Source: Symbiodinium natans (taxonomy: Eukaryota > Sar > Dinophyceae > Suessiales > Symbiodiniaceae). From it: a DNA stretch of 64,000 nucleotides. Positions 1-9,083 of this stretch are shown piece after piece; the stretch's first letter is position 1; each line of letters begins with the position of its first letter. The position numbers were made by a program, and so were the translations under genes. The notes under the pieces are model-generated. The model did no database searches and was not told where the DNA came from. It saw only the letters and a list, made by a program, of their open reading frames with translations. The DNA lies in the NCBI GenBank assembly GCA_905221605.1, contig CAJNDS010002623.1, positions 868,371 through 932,370 of the forward strand, given 5' to 3'.

Positions 1-475
1 GGGTTTAGGGTTTAGGGTTTAGGGTTTAGGGTTTAGGGATACCAGCTTAGCCCCATGGATGTTGTCCTACTGTGGGGTGAGTGATGAGCGCCCAACCCGG
101 TGGCTGCTTTGCCGCGGGGTTTCTCATGGAGCTCAAGCCGAGAAAATGTGAAGAAGGGTCACTGCCCTTTCTTGCGTGGGGCTTTTAGGGTTTAGGGTTT
201 AGGGTTTAGGGTTTAGGGTTTAGGGTTTAGGGTTTAGGGTTTAGGGTTTAGGGTTTAGGGTTTAGGGTTTAGGCTACAAAAATTGACTTCGAGCTGGTTC
301 TTGCCCCATTGCCCACTACCGGACTTGGGCAGGTCTGGGGCCTGTCGGGGTCACTTCGGAGAGAGGGCTAACAATGGCTGGTTGCATCAGGTAGCTGGTT
401 TAGGGGTTTCGGGTTTGGGTTTTGGGGTTTGTGGTTTAGGGTTTAGGGTTTAGGGTTTCGGGTGTAGGGGTAAGG
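1..475 (+). repeat. TTTAGGG tracts 1-38, 185-273, 400-475
   Basis: Telomere-type heptamers on the plus strand, last block degenerate (GGGTTTC, GGGTTTG). 185-273 is the proposed intron of the 84-390 model. Confidence 0.9.
84..390 (+). CDS. Two-exon gene model across a telomere-type intron
   Basis: Exon 84-175 opens with ATG (MSAQPGGCFAAGF) and ends before GTGGGG. Exon 273-390 follows TTTAG, reads on in phase (one base completes the split codon) and ends with GERANNGWLHQ before GTAGCT. The intron, 176-272, is almost pure TTTAGGG. Product unknown. An alternative frame of the second exon is open for about 30 codons, so the exact reading is not secure. If the second exon is not spliced at 391 it would stop inside the following tract. 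Confidence 0.35.
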
Positions 476-476
476 G

Positions 477-897
477 TCAAGGGCTTGGGGGAATTTGGAA
501 CTTAAGCTCCTGCATGAAGGGTATGTGGGCGTCCAGCCCTAAACCCAAAGTGCTGCACCCTAAAACCGTGTAAGAGCCATGTAGACAGTTGCGCCTGCGG
601 ACACCGAAATCCCAAACATCCATCTAGCGCGTCATGACACACATGTCACCCACGTTCCGGTCGAAAATGTAGCAGAGCAGCTCCTGCGGGGGTGTACTTG
701 GAGGTTCATGGTGCTTATAACCCAAGTATAACTGTACTTGCAACCCACTTATAGTGCCCCATTATGGGTATCATTGGGTTGTAAGTACAGTTACGATTGG
801 GCCGTAAACCCGAAACCCTAATTCCGAAACCTCCAAGTGGAGAAAGCCCCGCTTCACATGATTAAGTACCATGAACCTCCAAGTAGGGTTGAGGCTA
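477..897 (-). CDS. 3' end of a gene: three exons joined by a family-P intron and a second intron
   Basis: Exons 897-877, 696-650 and 538-477 join in phase. The first intron (876-697) is a family-P hairpin element using GGAG^GTTCAT and CTCCAAG^ in its own terminal repeats. The second (649-539) runs from GTGACATG to TTTAG. The joined peptide contains QELLCYIFDRNVG and then LDAHIPFMQELKFQI, ending in TGA. No family recognised. The 21-nt first exon is bounded by a family-N acceptor (CCAACAG^T) and is the weakest part. Probably the end of the gene that starts near 4162. Confidence 0.48.
695..885. mobile_element. Family-P hairpin element (introner-like)
   Basis: 191-bp element with terminal inverted repeats TACTTGGAGGTTCATGG / CCATGAACCTCCAAGTA. 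Inner sequence is AT-rich with repeated TATAACCCA-type motifs. On the minus strand GGAG^GTTCAT and CTCCAAG^ serve as donor and acceptor. The right arm holds an insertion containing CCCTAA-type sequence. Confidence 0.65.
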
Positions 898-994
898 CTG
901 TTGGTTCGTAGGGAATGAGGGAATGAGGTACCCTGGAACTGTATAATCCCTTAAAGGGTATATATAGGGGGATATAGGGTACCCCTAGACCCAA

Positions 995-2225
995 AACCCA
1001 AAACCCAAAGCCCAACACCCCAAACCCTAAACCCTAAACATCACGCGGCGCCCTTCGCTTAGGAAACCACAACGGGACTCTAGTTGAGAGCTCTGCCTAG
1101 GCTGCCCAGTAACCTAGGCTGTCTAGGGCTGAGGATGCACACCGAAGGGGGGGGGCGGGGCGGGGGAACCCTGTAGACCCGAAACCCAAACGCACAGGGC
1201 TGGGGTGAGGATTTGGGTTGGCCTGAACCCTAAAATGTTAAACCCTAAATCCTAAAACCCTAAACCCTAAACCCAAACCTGGGGATCACGGCAAAGTCAG
1301 CAGCCCCAGGCACGCCTCCCCTGGGCCCAACTTCTCGATGTCAGCGATGGTCAGGTAGTAGGGCCTCATAGCCTCCTCGGTGCCGGAACAAACTGGAACC
1401 CTAAACCCTGAACCCTAAACCCTAAACCCTAAGCCCTAAACCCTAAAGCCTAAACCCTAAACCCTGCCTTTGGTTTAGACGGCCCACACAACATCCCTGG
1501 CCCTGATCTGATGTGCGTTGTAGGGTCTAGGGTCCAAAGAATCTAGGGCTAGGACTTAGGGCTTGCTGCTTAATGGGGTCTTGGGTTTAGGGTTTGGCGT
1601 GGTATACGGAAGCGTACTTTGCGAGCGCGCATTAGTCTGAAGATCTGCTCACCCCGAGACCGCCCACTTACAACTCTCATGGAGTCAAGGCCTTAATCAA
1701 CTTTTTCTTCAACGCAACATGTACTCTGGATGCACGGGCTTTAGACGAACTTGATATGAAACTCTTCGTTGAAGCCACCTATGAGTTCCACTGGGAACTT
1801 TTGCGTTGCTTGGGTCACTTGGGACACGGTTACCTGGGTCACTCGGGTCACTTCCAATGGTGTGAACCTTCTTGGGAAACTGTACGGCCTTGTGGGCTTT
1901 CTGGAAGCGCCCTGTACCCCCGGAGTTTCTCAGTTTGAAGCGTTCTTCATGGTGGGAAATGAGGCGACAGCCCATGGTTTGGGTGGTGGCCTGTGAGAGA
2001 TCAAAGCGAGGGGGACAAGCAACCTGGGAAACAACTGCCTTCACGTGATATGCCGCCCACCCACACCCCTGGGTGAGTTGGGGCGCCATGGCCACATGGT
2101 AGTTACGGCCGCAGCCCGAAATTTAAACCCCTGAACCCCGCAACCCCTGAACCCTAAACCCTAAGCCCTAAACCCTAAACCCTAAACCTTAAACCCTAAA
2201 CCCTAAACCCTAAACCCTAACCCTA
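995..2225 (-). repeat. CCCTAAA tracts 995-1037, 1225-1275, 1398-1467, 2138-2225
   Basis: Telomere-type repeats on the minus strand between candidate minus-strand exons. Island 1468-2137 shows no recognisable exon; it has four TGGGTCAC motifs at 1815-1850. Confidence 0.85.
1283..1389 (-). CDS. Candidate internal exon
   Basis: An island between CCCTAAA tracts is open on the minus strand and reads MRPYYLTIADIEKLGPGEA. Downstream donors include GTGATC and CCAG^GTTTGGG, where a TTTAGGG-sense tract begins. Likely part of the same minus-strand gene as its neighbours, though phases were not all resolved. No homology recognised. Confidence 0.33.
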
Positions 2226-2239
2226 CCTCCCTCCCTAAA

Positions 2240-2340
2240 CCTGTCTGCTGACAAACGGCCAGCCACTTGTCGATCTCCAGTGCACCTTGCCTTCCTCGCT
2301 TTCCAGCCGCCGCCGGCTTCTTAAGAGGCCCCTTCAGAGT
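2240..2340 (-). CDS. Candidate internal exon with KKPAA motif
   Basis: Open on the minus strand as LKKPAAAGKRGRQGALEIDK followed by WLAVCQQT, ending at CAGACAG^GTTTAGGG where a sense telomere-type tract starts. The Lys-Pro-Ala-rich part resembles the leader exon at 4162. Phase to the neighbouring exons is unresolved. Confidence 0.36.
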
Positions 2341-2344
2341 TGAA

Positions 2345-2382
2345 GGTTTAGGGTTTAGGGTTTAGGGTTTAGGGTTTTGGGT

Positions 2383-2435
<53 letters not shown>

Positions 2436-2570
2436 GGTGGAGGGCTTAAGGTGTGAAGTCTAGGGTTGAGGGTGTACAGTTCGGGCATTGTATTCAGGGT
2501 TCAAAGCGTAGGGTTCAGGGCTCAGGGTTGAGGGTGCAAGGCGTTTGGGATTTAGGGTTTAAGGAGTTGA
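2345..2570 (+). repeat. TTTAGGG tract passing into GGGTTGA array
   Basis: Four TTTAGGG units followed by about nine GGGTTGA units and decaying derivatives. 2570-2920 holds a hairpin element (2592-2716) and no gene I can support. Confidence 0.85.
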
Positions 2571-2591
2571 GGGAGCTCAAGGTTCACGGTC

Positions 2592-2716
2592 AGTAGGGGC
2601 CCCCTTACTATGCTAACTGTAGTTGAGGGACTTATAACCGAAATTTAGGATCCTTCTAAGCCAATTGAGGGGTCTTATAACTCTACTTAAAACTCGGGGG
2701 CCCCTCCTTGTAGGGT
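2592..2716. mobile_element. Hairpin element, related to families P/R
   Basis: AGTAGGGGCCCCCTTAC at the left mirrors GGGGGCCCCTCCTTG at the right; inner arms both contain CTTATAAC. No exon assigned. Confidence 0.42.
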
Positions 2717-3032
2717 TTTGAGTTGTGGCTTTAGGCCAGCAAGTCTTGCATTGTTGGACCCGATTTACTAAGGGCCCCCCGTCTGAGGATTAAGTTTTCT
2801 GGCTATTCAGGATATCGTGCCTGTTTGGTGGTGCCCGGCATATTCCTCTATATGGGCGTGAGCTTGTTTTTTCTTAATTCCGGGTTGGGTGGGGGGGGAG
2901 GGGTGCTCACCCAGCTTTGAACCTAAACCCTGAAACCCGAGCCACTAAACCCCAAACCCGAAACCCTAAACCCTAAACCTTAACCCTAAACCCTAAACCC
3001 CAAACCCTCAAAATCCCATTCTAGTAACATAC

Positions 3033-4162
3033 GAACAAGGGTCCCAATCCAGCCCAGAAAAGGGGTGGTCCAGGTGTCAGCCTGCACCCCTAAACCCTAA
3101 ACTTCCCTAAACCCTAAACCTCGAAAATGACAGCAAAAACCCACGAGTAGCTCTCTGGATTAGATTCCCTTTTTGCATATGGGGGTTTCAACAATGGGGG
3201 TACCCTTTCTGGGGGGTCCCTTTAAGGGATCCAAAAAAGGATCTCCCAAGAAGGGCCCCTAGTTTAGAGACATATCCCATATGAAAAAGGTGTCCCGATC
3301 CTGCCCTTGAAATCTTGCGGTCTGGGATTTCAATGGCTTGGCCTCTTGGCATAAAGGCCAAGCTCTTGAAATCTTAAGCCCAGTGAGCTTTGAATTTCAA
3401 AGGTCCGGCCTCTTCATTTGAATGATTTCAAGGCAAGGCTCTTGAAATCTACGGCCTGTGGGCCCTCGGATTTAATGGCGCGGGCTTTGATTCCTAAGGC
3501 CCTCCCCATCTCAAGCCCAGGGCTTGCGATTTCAAAGCCTTTGGCTAAAGATCAGAGTTTAGGGTTTAGGGTTTAGGGTTTAAGGTTTAGGGTTTAGGGT
3601 GTAGGGTTTAGGGTTTAGGGTTTAGGGTTTAAGGTTTAGGGTTTAGGGTGTAGGGTTTAGGGTTTAGGGTCCCAGGCCTGTCGTTCGAGGTTCAGCATTT
3701 TGGGGGCTTGTGGCTAGTCCTCTACATCTGTGTTCCTTGCAGGGCGCCCGAGATGCGGGGGGGGGGGGGGGGGGGTGTGCGAAACGAAACCCACGCAGTC
3801 ACCAACGCTTAGAGCACTGACCACAGCATTGACCACATCCACCCTAGATCCTCGACCCCCTGGTTCAACAGTAGGGAATGGGAATAAGGGCCCTATATGA
3901 AGTAGGGTTTATATTTCTTGTATCCCACAAAGGACACCCGGTATATACACTCACCAATATGAAAAAGGAACCTTATATACACTCACCACAAACAGAAATA
4001 TAAACCTGCTTCATATAATATCTGGCCCTCATTCCCTCATTCCCTACGAAGAACCAGTCAGTAGACTTTTCGTGGCCCGGCGGCAGCGGCGGCAGTGGCG
4101 GCAGCGGCGGCAGCGGGTTTCTTGAGCGCAGCGGGCTTCTTCAGCACAGCACGAGGCGGCAT
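3033..4162 (-). CDS. 5' end of a minus-strand gene: Lys/Pro/Ala-rich leader plus two exons
   Basis: Exon 4162-4060 starts with ATG and encodes MPPRAVLKKPAALKKP followed by an Ala-rich run. It joins exon 3859-3795 (RVDVVNAVVSALSVGDC) across a family-N element used as an intron with a GA donor (TACT^GACTGG) and AACCAG^ acceptor. The split codon becomes Trp. Exon 3081-3033 (ADTWTTPFLGWIGTLV) follows in phase, ending at the canonical donor GTATGT. Basic KKPAA leaders occur in DNA-binding and other proteins; function is not assigned. A further exon may lie between 3795 and 3081. Confidence 0.42.
3171..3298. mobile_element. Family-K hairpin element
   Basis: Ends TTTTTGCATATGGG / CCCATATGAAAAAG with inner GGGTACCCTTT and GGATCC palindromes. 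Similar cores (GGGTACCCTTTT, GGGGTCCCTTTTAAGG) lie at 19379-19497, 44775-44885, 47700-47815 and 47992-48104. Confidence 0.5.
3300..3670 (+). repeat. CTTGAAATC-rich repeat, then higher-order TTTAGGG array
   Basis: 3300-3550 repeats imperfect CTTGAAATC / GATTTCAAG motifs and GGCC boxes. 3556-3670 is a TTTAGGG tract with a 56-bp higher-order unit marked by one TTTAAGG and one GTGTAGGG variant, present twice. Confidence 0.7.
3862..4056. mobile_element. Family-N hairpin element
   Basis: Long imperfect inverted repeat: GGTTCAACAGTAGGGAATG ... paired with CATTCCCTACGAAGAACC; inner arms share ATAAACCTGCTTCATAT. On the minus strand its ends provide a GA donor and AG acceptor for the leader exon at 4162-4060. 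Other copies: 897-988 (partial) and 19232-19292. Confidence 0.6.
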
Positions 4163-4582
4163 GGCGCTCAGCGAACGCGTGCACTTTACCCTAAACCCTA
4201 AACCCTAAACCCCAAACCCCCAACCGGGGCTGAACGGTTCGGAGCCTGGGCTGTTGGTCTCAGGAAAGGGCTGCGGCGTTTGCTTGCGTTGGAAGTCAGA
4301 TCTCGCAGGTGCACAGCTAGAAACCAGACGACCCCACCCCACCCCCCTCCCCCCCCCCCCCCGCCCCCCCCGCCCCCCCCCCCCCCTCCCCCCCCCCCCC
4401 CCCCCTTCCTTTGAAGAGATTGCGAGTTCTATGAAAGTCTTAAGGGGGGGAGGGCGGGTGGGGGGAGCTGATAGAAGCAGGACGGGGTGACGTGTGCAAG
4501 CACAGCGGCAGTGGTCTCCGAAGGCATTTTTAGGGTTTAGGATTCAAGGATGGCGGGGTGCGGTTCTGGGTTACGCCAGTAA

Positions 4583-5043
4583 CGGTTTAGGGTTCAGGGT
4601 TCAGGGTTTAGGGTTTAGGGTTTAGGGTTCAGGGTTCAGGGTTCAGGGTTCAGGGTTCAGGGTTTCGGGCTATTTACCGCAACACAGGCTTCTGGCGTTT
4701 GGGATTTTGGGGGTTGGCCTTAGGGATCCTGGGCTTTGGGAAGTCGGTGTTCCTTTAGTTCAGTATTTTGGGAGGCGGGGTTTAGGGTTTAGGGTTTAGG
4801 GTTTAGGGTTTAGGGTTTAGGGTTTAGGGTTTAGGGTTTAGGGTTTAGGGTTTAGGGTTTAGTGTTTAGGGTTTAGGTTTTTAGGTTTAGGGTTTAGGTT
4901 TAGGTTTAGGGTTTAGGGTTTAGGGTTTAGGGTTTAGGGTTTAGGGTTTAGGGTTTAGGGTTTAGGGTTTAGGGTTTAGGGTTTAGGGTTTAGGGTTTAG
5001 GGTTTAGGGTTTAGGGTTTAGGGTTTAGGGTTTAGGGTTTAGG
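4583..5043 (+). repeat. GGGTTCA block and long TTTAGGG tract
   Basis: 4583-4670 mixes TTTAGGG and GGGTTCA; 4779-5043 is about 265 bp of TTTAGGG. After its last TTTAG the plus strand reads GHLDTIRLNIATIPLG then TAG (5044-5094), a possible terminal exon. Confidence 0.88.
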
Positions 5044-5201
5044 GGCACTTAGACACGATCAGACTGAACATTGCCACCATCCCGCTGGGGTAGCCCGCAA
5101 TGGGGCCACTTTGTGCCACTGCTGGCTATTCATGAAGGCGAACCTGGCCAGTGAAAGGAGGGACCCTTATAAGGGGGCCTGGGGTTCTTTTTGGCGGGTA
5201 T

Positions 5202-5562
5202 TTAAGGGCTACTTAGGTATGTGGGACTATATAAGGTGTATGTATGGGGGGCCAGTGATAGACGTGGTCCGAATCCGGATGACTCTGACATAGGAGTGGG
5301 GTTTAGAGATGAGGAAGGTGATCCATTGGGCGCGTTCATGGGATCATAACCCTAAACCCTAAACCCTAAACCCTAAACCCTAAACCCTAAACCCTAAACC
5401 CTAAACCCTAAACCCTAAACCCTAAACCCTAAACCCTAAACCCTAAACCCTAAACCCTAAACCCTAAACCCTAAACCCTAACCCTAAACCCTAAACCCTA
5501 GTCCAGGAAGTGCTCATACCACTAAGCCTCAAGCTCTCCAAGATGCCCCGGGATCGGTGACA
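5202..5562 (-). CDS. Two-exon gene end with telomere-type intron
   Basis: Exon 5562-5497 (22 codons, CHRSRGILESLRLSG...) follows a family-T acceptor (CATCCCAAAG^) and ends AGG^GTTTAGGG. Exon 5351-5202 starts after TTTAG and reads GYDPMNAPNGSPSSSLNPTP onward for 49 codons to TAA, phase 0 at the junction. The intron 5496-5352 is a telomere-type tract. The last third of the terminal exon runs through a hairpin-element remnant, so the true stop may be earlier. Function unknown. Confidence 0.5.
5352..5496 (-). repeat. Telomere-type intron (CCCTAAA on plus strand)
   Basis: About 20 units; begins GTTTAGGG and ends TTTAG on the coding strand of the 5202-5562 model. Confidence 0.8.
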
Positions 5563-5565
5563 CTT

Positions 5566-5724
5566 TGGGATGTTCCCCTAGACCCGGGAGTAACCTAGGA
5601 ATAAAAAGGGCACCCTTTTTGGTTTAAAGGGAACCCCAACCCTAAATAAAAGGAAAAAAGGGCCCCACTCCCGGTCCTAGTCCCCCTTATACTAACAGTC
5701 CCCAATAGGGACTATAGTACCTCA
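5566..5724. mobile_element. Nested hairpin elements: family T interrupted by family K
   Basis: Family-T start TGGGATGTTCCCC is broken by a second palindrome (GACCCGGGAGTAACCTAGG ... CCGGTCCTAGTC), after which CCCCCTTATACTAACAGTCC of family T resumes. Another copy of the inserted element lies at 47992-48104. Confidence 0.5.
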
Positions 5725-5840
5725 CCCCCCCCCCCCCCCCCCCCCGCCCCATTATAAAATGGCACTTGGTAGTGCGCAAGCTTTAGAGTCTTAGACTCCT
5801 ACCCCACGCGTAAGGAGTTTGTAGGCTGGAGTCCCAAGAT

Positions 5841-6026
5841 TTGAGGTGGTCGAGTTGGGTTTCTACTTTTGCTTTTCAGGATCTGAGGCCCCAAACCCCC
5901 CATGCTTTGAGACAAAGATCGGGAATTTCTGAGCTATTCCGACGGACGAAGGCTTTCGGGTTATGTTGTGGGCTTTTGCTTGCGCATGAGATTTACTTTC
6001 ATGCACCTGGGATTGCCTATCTTCTT
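5841..6026 (+). CDS. Candidate exon upstream of a family-T intron
   Basis: Plus-strand frame ending AHEIYFHAPGIAYLLWD just before the family-T donor (GGGAT^GTTCCC). After the element the island is open in more than one frame, so the continuation is unresolved. Confidence 0.33.
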
Positions 6027-6140
6027 TGGGATGTTCCCCCTTAAACTAACAGTCCTCAATGGGGGTTATAATTGGGGGGGTACTATAAACCCTATTAAGA
6101 ACTGTTAGTAGAATTAAGGGGGAACAGCCCTACCGTCCCA
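6027..6140. mobile_element. Family-T hairpin element
   Basis: TGGGATGTTCCCCCTT ... CTAACAGTCC ... AACTGTTAG ... GGGGGAACA, then an about 9-bp interruption before TCCCA. Follows the candidate exon 5841-6026. Confidence 0.6.
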
Positions 6141-6431
6141 AGAAGTGCGTTTAACAGGTCTTCGGGCTCTGCACTCGACCCAAACAGCCAGCGAGGAGAG
6201 GGGTCTCCGGCAAAAAATGCGTCTTGGCCACGTGAGGAAAAGAGCTTTCAAAGATATCACCCTAAACCCTAAACCCTAAACCCTAGGCCCTAGGCCCTCA
6301 ACCCTAATTCAAAACCCTCAACCCTACAGCCTATACCCATCTTAGAAAACACCCTTGGGGGGGCTGCCTAAAAAAGACTAGGAGATGTTGCTGACGAATC
6401 TAGGTTTAAATGTTTTAGCACTCTGAGGGCT

Positions 6432-6768
6432 CTAGGGTTTAGGGTTTAGGGTTTTGGGGTTTAGGGTTTAGGGTTTGGGGTTTAGGGTTTAGGGTTTAGG
6501 GTTTGGGGTCTAGGGTGTGGGTTTAGGGTAAGGGCTCGAACGGGTGTAAGGGCTCTAAGGGCTCGAAGGGCTTTCAGGGCTTTTTGGGCTTTAAGGGTTT
6601 AGGGTTTAGGGCGACAGATAGAGAGAGAGTGAGGAGAGAAAGGCCGAGAGGGACATGCACTTCCATGCAGACAGCGTTCCTGAACCCCTAAACCCTAAAC
6701 CCTAAACCCTAAACCCTAAACCCCTAAACCCCTAAACCCCTAAACCCCTAAACCCTAAACCCTAAACC
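6432..6768. repeat. TTTAGGG tract then CCCTAAA/CCCCTAAA tract
   Basis: 6432-6535 and 6590-6612 are TTTAGGG-type (plus); 6683-6768 is CCCTAAA with several CCCCTAAA octamers. A 50-bp GA-rich stretch lies between. Confidence 0.85.
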
Positions 6769-6783
6769 CCCGACTTTGTCCCC

Positions 6784-7292
6784 ATGGCGCGAGTCGGTCT
6801 CACTACTGGGGCGGCTCTCAGACACTGTACAGAGTCAACCACACAAGCAATGCCTTTTTTTCCAAAAATGGCACGTCATGATTGGAGAGATTTCAGGGCA
6901 AGCCACAATCAATCTGATTCTGCTGCGGCAAGTCTTATTCCGTATGGCTCTGAAACACCCAGCCCTGTCACCCGAAACGGTAAGCCCTAAAGCCGCCACC
7001 CAAGCCGCCCCTTACAATTTAGGGGCCGTAAAAACTAGAACAGGGTTTTGGGGGGCTACTATAGTATCCAATATATAGGGGCCGTAGGGGAAAAGTATTC
7101 GCAATTATTCCGACCTCTATAGAACTGGACCTTAAAACTCCAAAGATCCCACCAAGAGCACCCACAGCGGGAAGCTCGCTTGGCGACTTTCAAGAAGGCC
7201 AAACCGAAAATCACGCGCATACGCGCACACACACACACGCACACAACATGTCTATATATTTAGAGGTATACATACGTATATATGAGCCGTGA
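6784..7292 (+). CDS. Two-exon gene, about 121 residues
   Basis: Exon 6784-6979 opens with ATG (MARVGLTTGAALRHC) and runs 65 codons to CGAAACG^GTAAGC, a canonical donor. Exon 7123-7292 follows TCTATAG^, joins in phase through a split Glu codon and reads LDLKTPKIPPRAPTAGSSLG onward. The last 25 codons run into CA/TA microsatellite before TGA, so the natural end may be elsewhere. The 143-bp intron is not telomeric but is G-rich and resembles the small hairpin elements. No signal peptide or known domain seen. Confidence 0.5.
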
Positions 7293-8070
7293 TCTAAATT
7301 CTTTCATCCCGAAAGAACCGTCTTCGCGAAAAATAGTTAACTTTCGGAAAACTTTCGCGGACCCATCGCGGTGCAGATTTATGCTGTTAACCCACATCAA
7401 CTGATGTTGACATCAATACTAATCAAGATTTGAACCTATCAAATGCAGGTCCAGATCCCTAAGCTTCAACAAGCCAAATTTGAGCGTTAAGGGTTGGGGT
7501 TTAGGGTTTAAGGTCCAGGGTTCCAGGCATAGGGTTCGGGTCCAGAGCCATACAGGCCTTGCAGTTCCTTCGGCAATGGATTGGTTTCTCTATTTTGGAG
7601 GTATGAATCCCAATAACAGCCAACACGCACCTCAGATGATAAGTGCTGTCCTTGGAAAGGCTACCTCGACTTCCGCGGGGCTTACGCGGATCTTTCGCGG
7701 AGGCACATCTTAATGCCGTGTGGGTCACGGCCTACTAAATGCCACACAAGGACCTTTAGATCACAGCTCAATACATTTTGTATCTATGCCGGGGAAGGTT
7801 TCGAAAGCTTCAGGGAAGCCTTCTCAACAAGTTCCTGTTGTAACTTTAGAACAATTTCGAGTTCCCGGGGCTTGAGGGTTTGGGTCAGGGCTTTCGGTGG
7901 TTAGGGATCTAGGCCTTCATTAGGGTTTAGGGTTTAGGGTTTAGGGTTTAGGGTTTAGGGTTTAGGGTTTAGGGTTTAGGGTTTAGGGTTTAGGGTTTAG
8001 GGTTTAGGGTTTAGGGTTTAGGGTTTAGGGTTTAGGGTTTAGGGTTTAGGGTTTGGTGTCTAGGGTTTGG
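7293..8070 (+). repeat. Island without gene, then TTTAGGG tract 7919-8070
   Basis: 7293-7918 holds GGGTTTA remnants and several open frames, none convincing. 7919-8070 is about 150 bp of near-perfect TTTAGGG. Confidence 0.8.
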
Positions 8071-8222
8071 GGTTTAGAGGGTTTAAGGCCAAGGTAAGGG
8101 TTTAGGGTTTCAGCAAGGTGTACCTAGCAACTAGGGTCTTACGAGGGGAATCTCCCAACCACGACCCAAAAATAGAGACACGGGGTTGTGACGGGGACGG
8201 AGCTCCGTCCACAACCCCGGTG

Positions 8223-8708
8223 CTATGAGCATGAGATTCGGAGCGTCGGAGTTTCGGGACCTCGTTGTGGCTTGCTTAAAAGATCAGGGGACTTAGTGTG
8301 GTTATAAGAAAGGTTGCTATACTTCTAATTACTTAAGCCCAACTAAGGCACTTATAACTTCTAACCCTACTTACTCAGTGCCCCGATCCTCCATGTAGGG
8401 GTTTGAGCAAGGTCTTGAGGGTTGTTCTGACTAGCACCCCCAAAAGGACACCCCATGCACTTGCCAACATCTGGAAGGAACCCTGTTTACACACCAAAAC
8501 CATATTTAACACAACTAAATAGCTAGATATATAGTCACTAGATAAATAAATAATAAATGAGTAGATAAATGAATAGATGACACCTTGCTTCCAATGGAGG
8601 GCATCGGGGCTTGAAAGGCTTTGGACTTCCGAATGGACATTGGCGCTTTCAGGTGGAAGGGCATACTCTGAGAGTGCGTCGGGCTCCAGCATGCCTAGCG
8701 ACAGTACC
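8223..8708 (-). CDS. Three-exon gene end: ordinary intron plus family-R GA-AG intron
   Basis: Exon 8708-8584 (follows TTTAG; MLEPDALSEYALPPESANV) ends CAAG^GTGTCA. Exon 8482-8389 follows GTAAACAG^ and reads GKCMGCPFGGASQNNPQDLA, ending TGGAG^GATCGG. Exon 8274-8223 follows TTTTAAG^ and ends RGPETPTLRISCS then TAG. All junctions keep phase. Intron 1 is AT-rich and ordinary. Intron 2 (8388-8275) is a family-R hairpin whose terminal repeats supply a GA donor and AG acceptor. Another frame of the last exon is open much longer, so the 3' end is less certain. Product unknown. Confidence 0.52.
8275..8392. mobile_element. Family-R hairpin element (GA-AG intron)
   Basis: Inverted ends GATCAGGGGACTTAG / CTCAGTGCCCCGATCCTCC. 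Serves as intron 2 of the 8223-8708 model. Related copies at 9120-9246 and 31610-31715. Confidence 0.58.
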
Positions 8709-8854
8709 CTAAACCCTAAACCCTAAACCCTAAACCCCAAACCCCAAACCCAAAGCGCCTTGTTTTGTTAGGGCTCTAAGCACCACATGGCTGCGCCACA
8801 ACCGCTCCCTTGAATGTTTTGTTTTGAAATGGCCCATCTGATTGCGGTATTTAC

Positions 8855-8949
8855 AGGCCGAGATGATGGTAGAAATGGACTTCCTCCCGGAACCGAGCGC
8901 CCACCACTGTGCACTGTGGACTGTTGGGCACCCTGAGCAGCCTAGGGTT
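8855..8949 (+). CDS. Candidate internal exon
   Basis: After TTTACAG the plus strand is open as AEMMVEMDFLPEPSAHHCAL and on to a donor at CCTAGG^GTTGGT, immediately before a TTTAGGG tract. Possibly upstream of the 9084-9547 model. No family recognised. Confidence 0.35.
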
Positions 8950-9083
8950 GGTCGAAGGCTTAGGGTGTAGGGTTTAGGGTTTAGGGTTTCGGGTTTCGGG
9001 TTTAGGGTTTAGGGTTTAGGGTGCCGGGTTGCGGGTTCCGGGTTTGGGGCTTGGGGCTCTCGAGTCCTCCCTAAACCCGAAAG

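Noticed and set aside
1..273. True chromosome end at the left edge of the window
   Set aside because: Tracts are short, interrupted, occur in both orientations across the window, and unique sequence with exon-like content lies between them.
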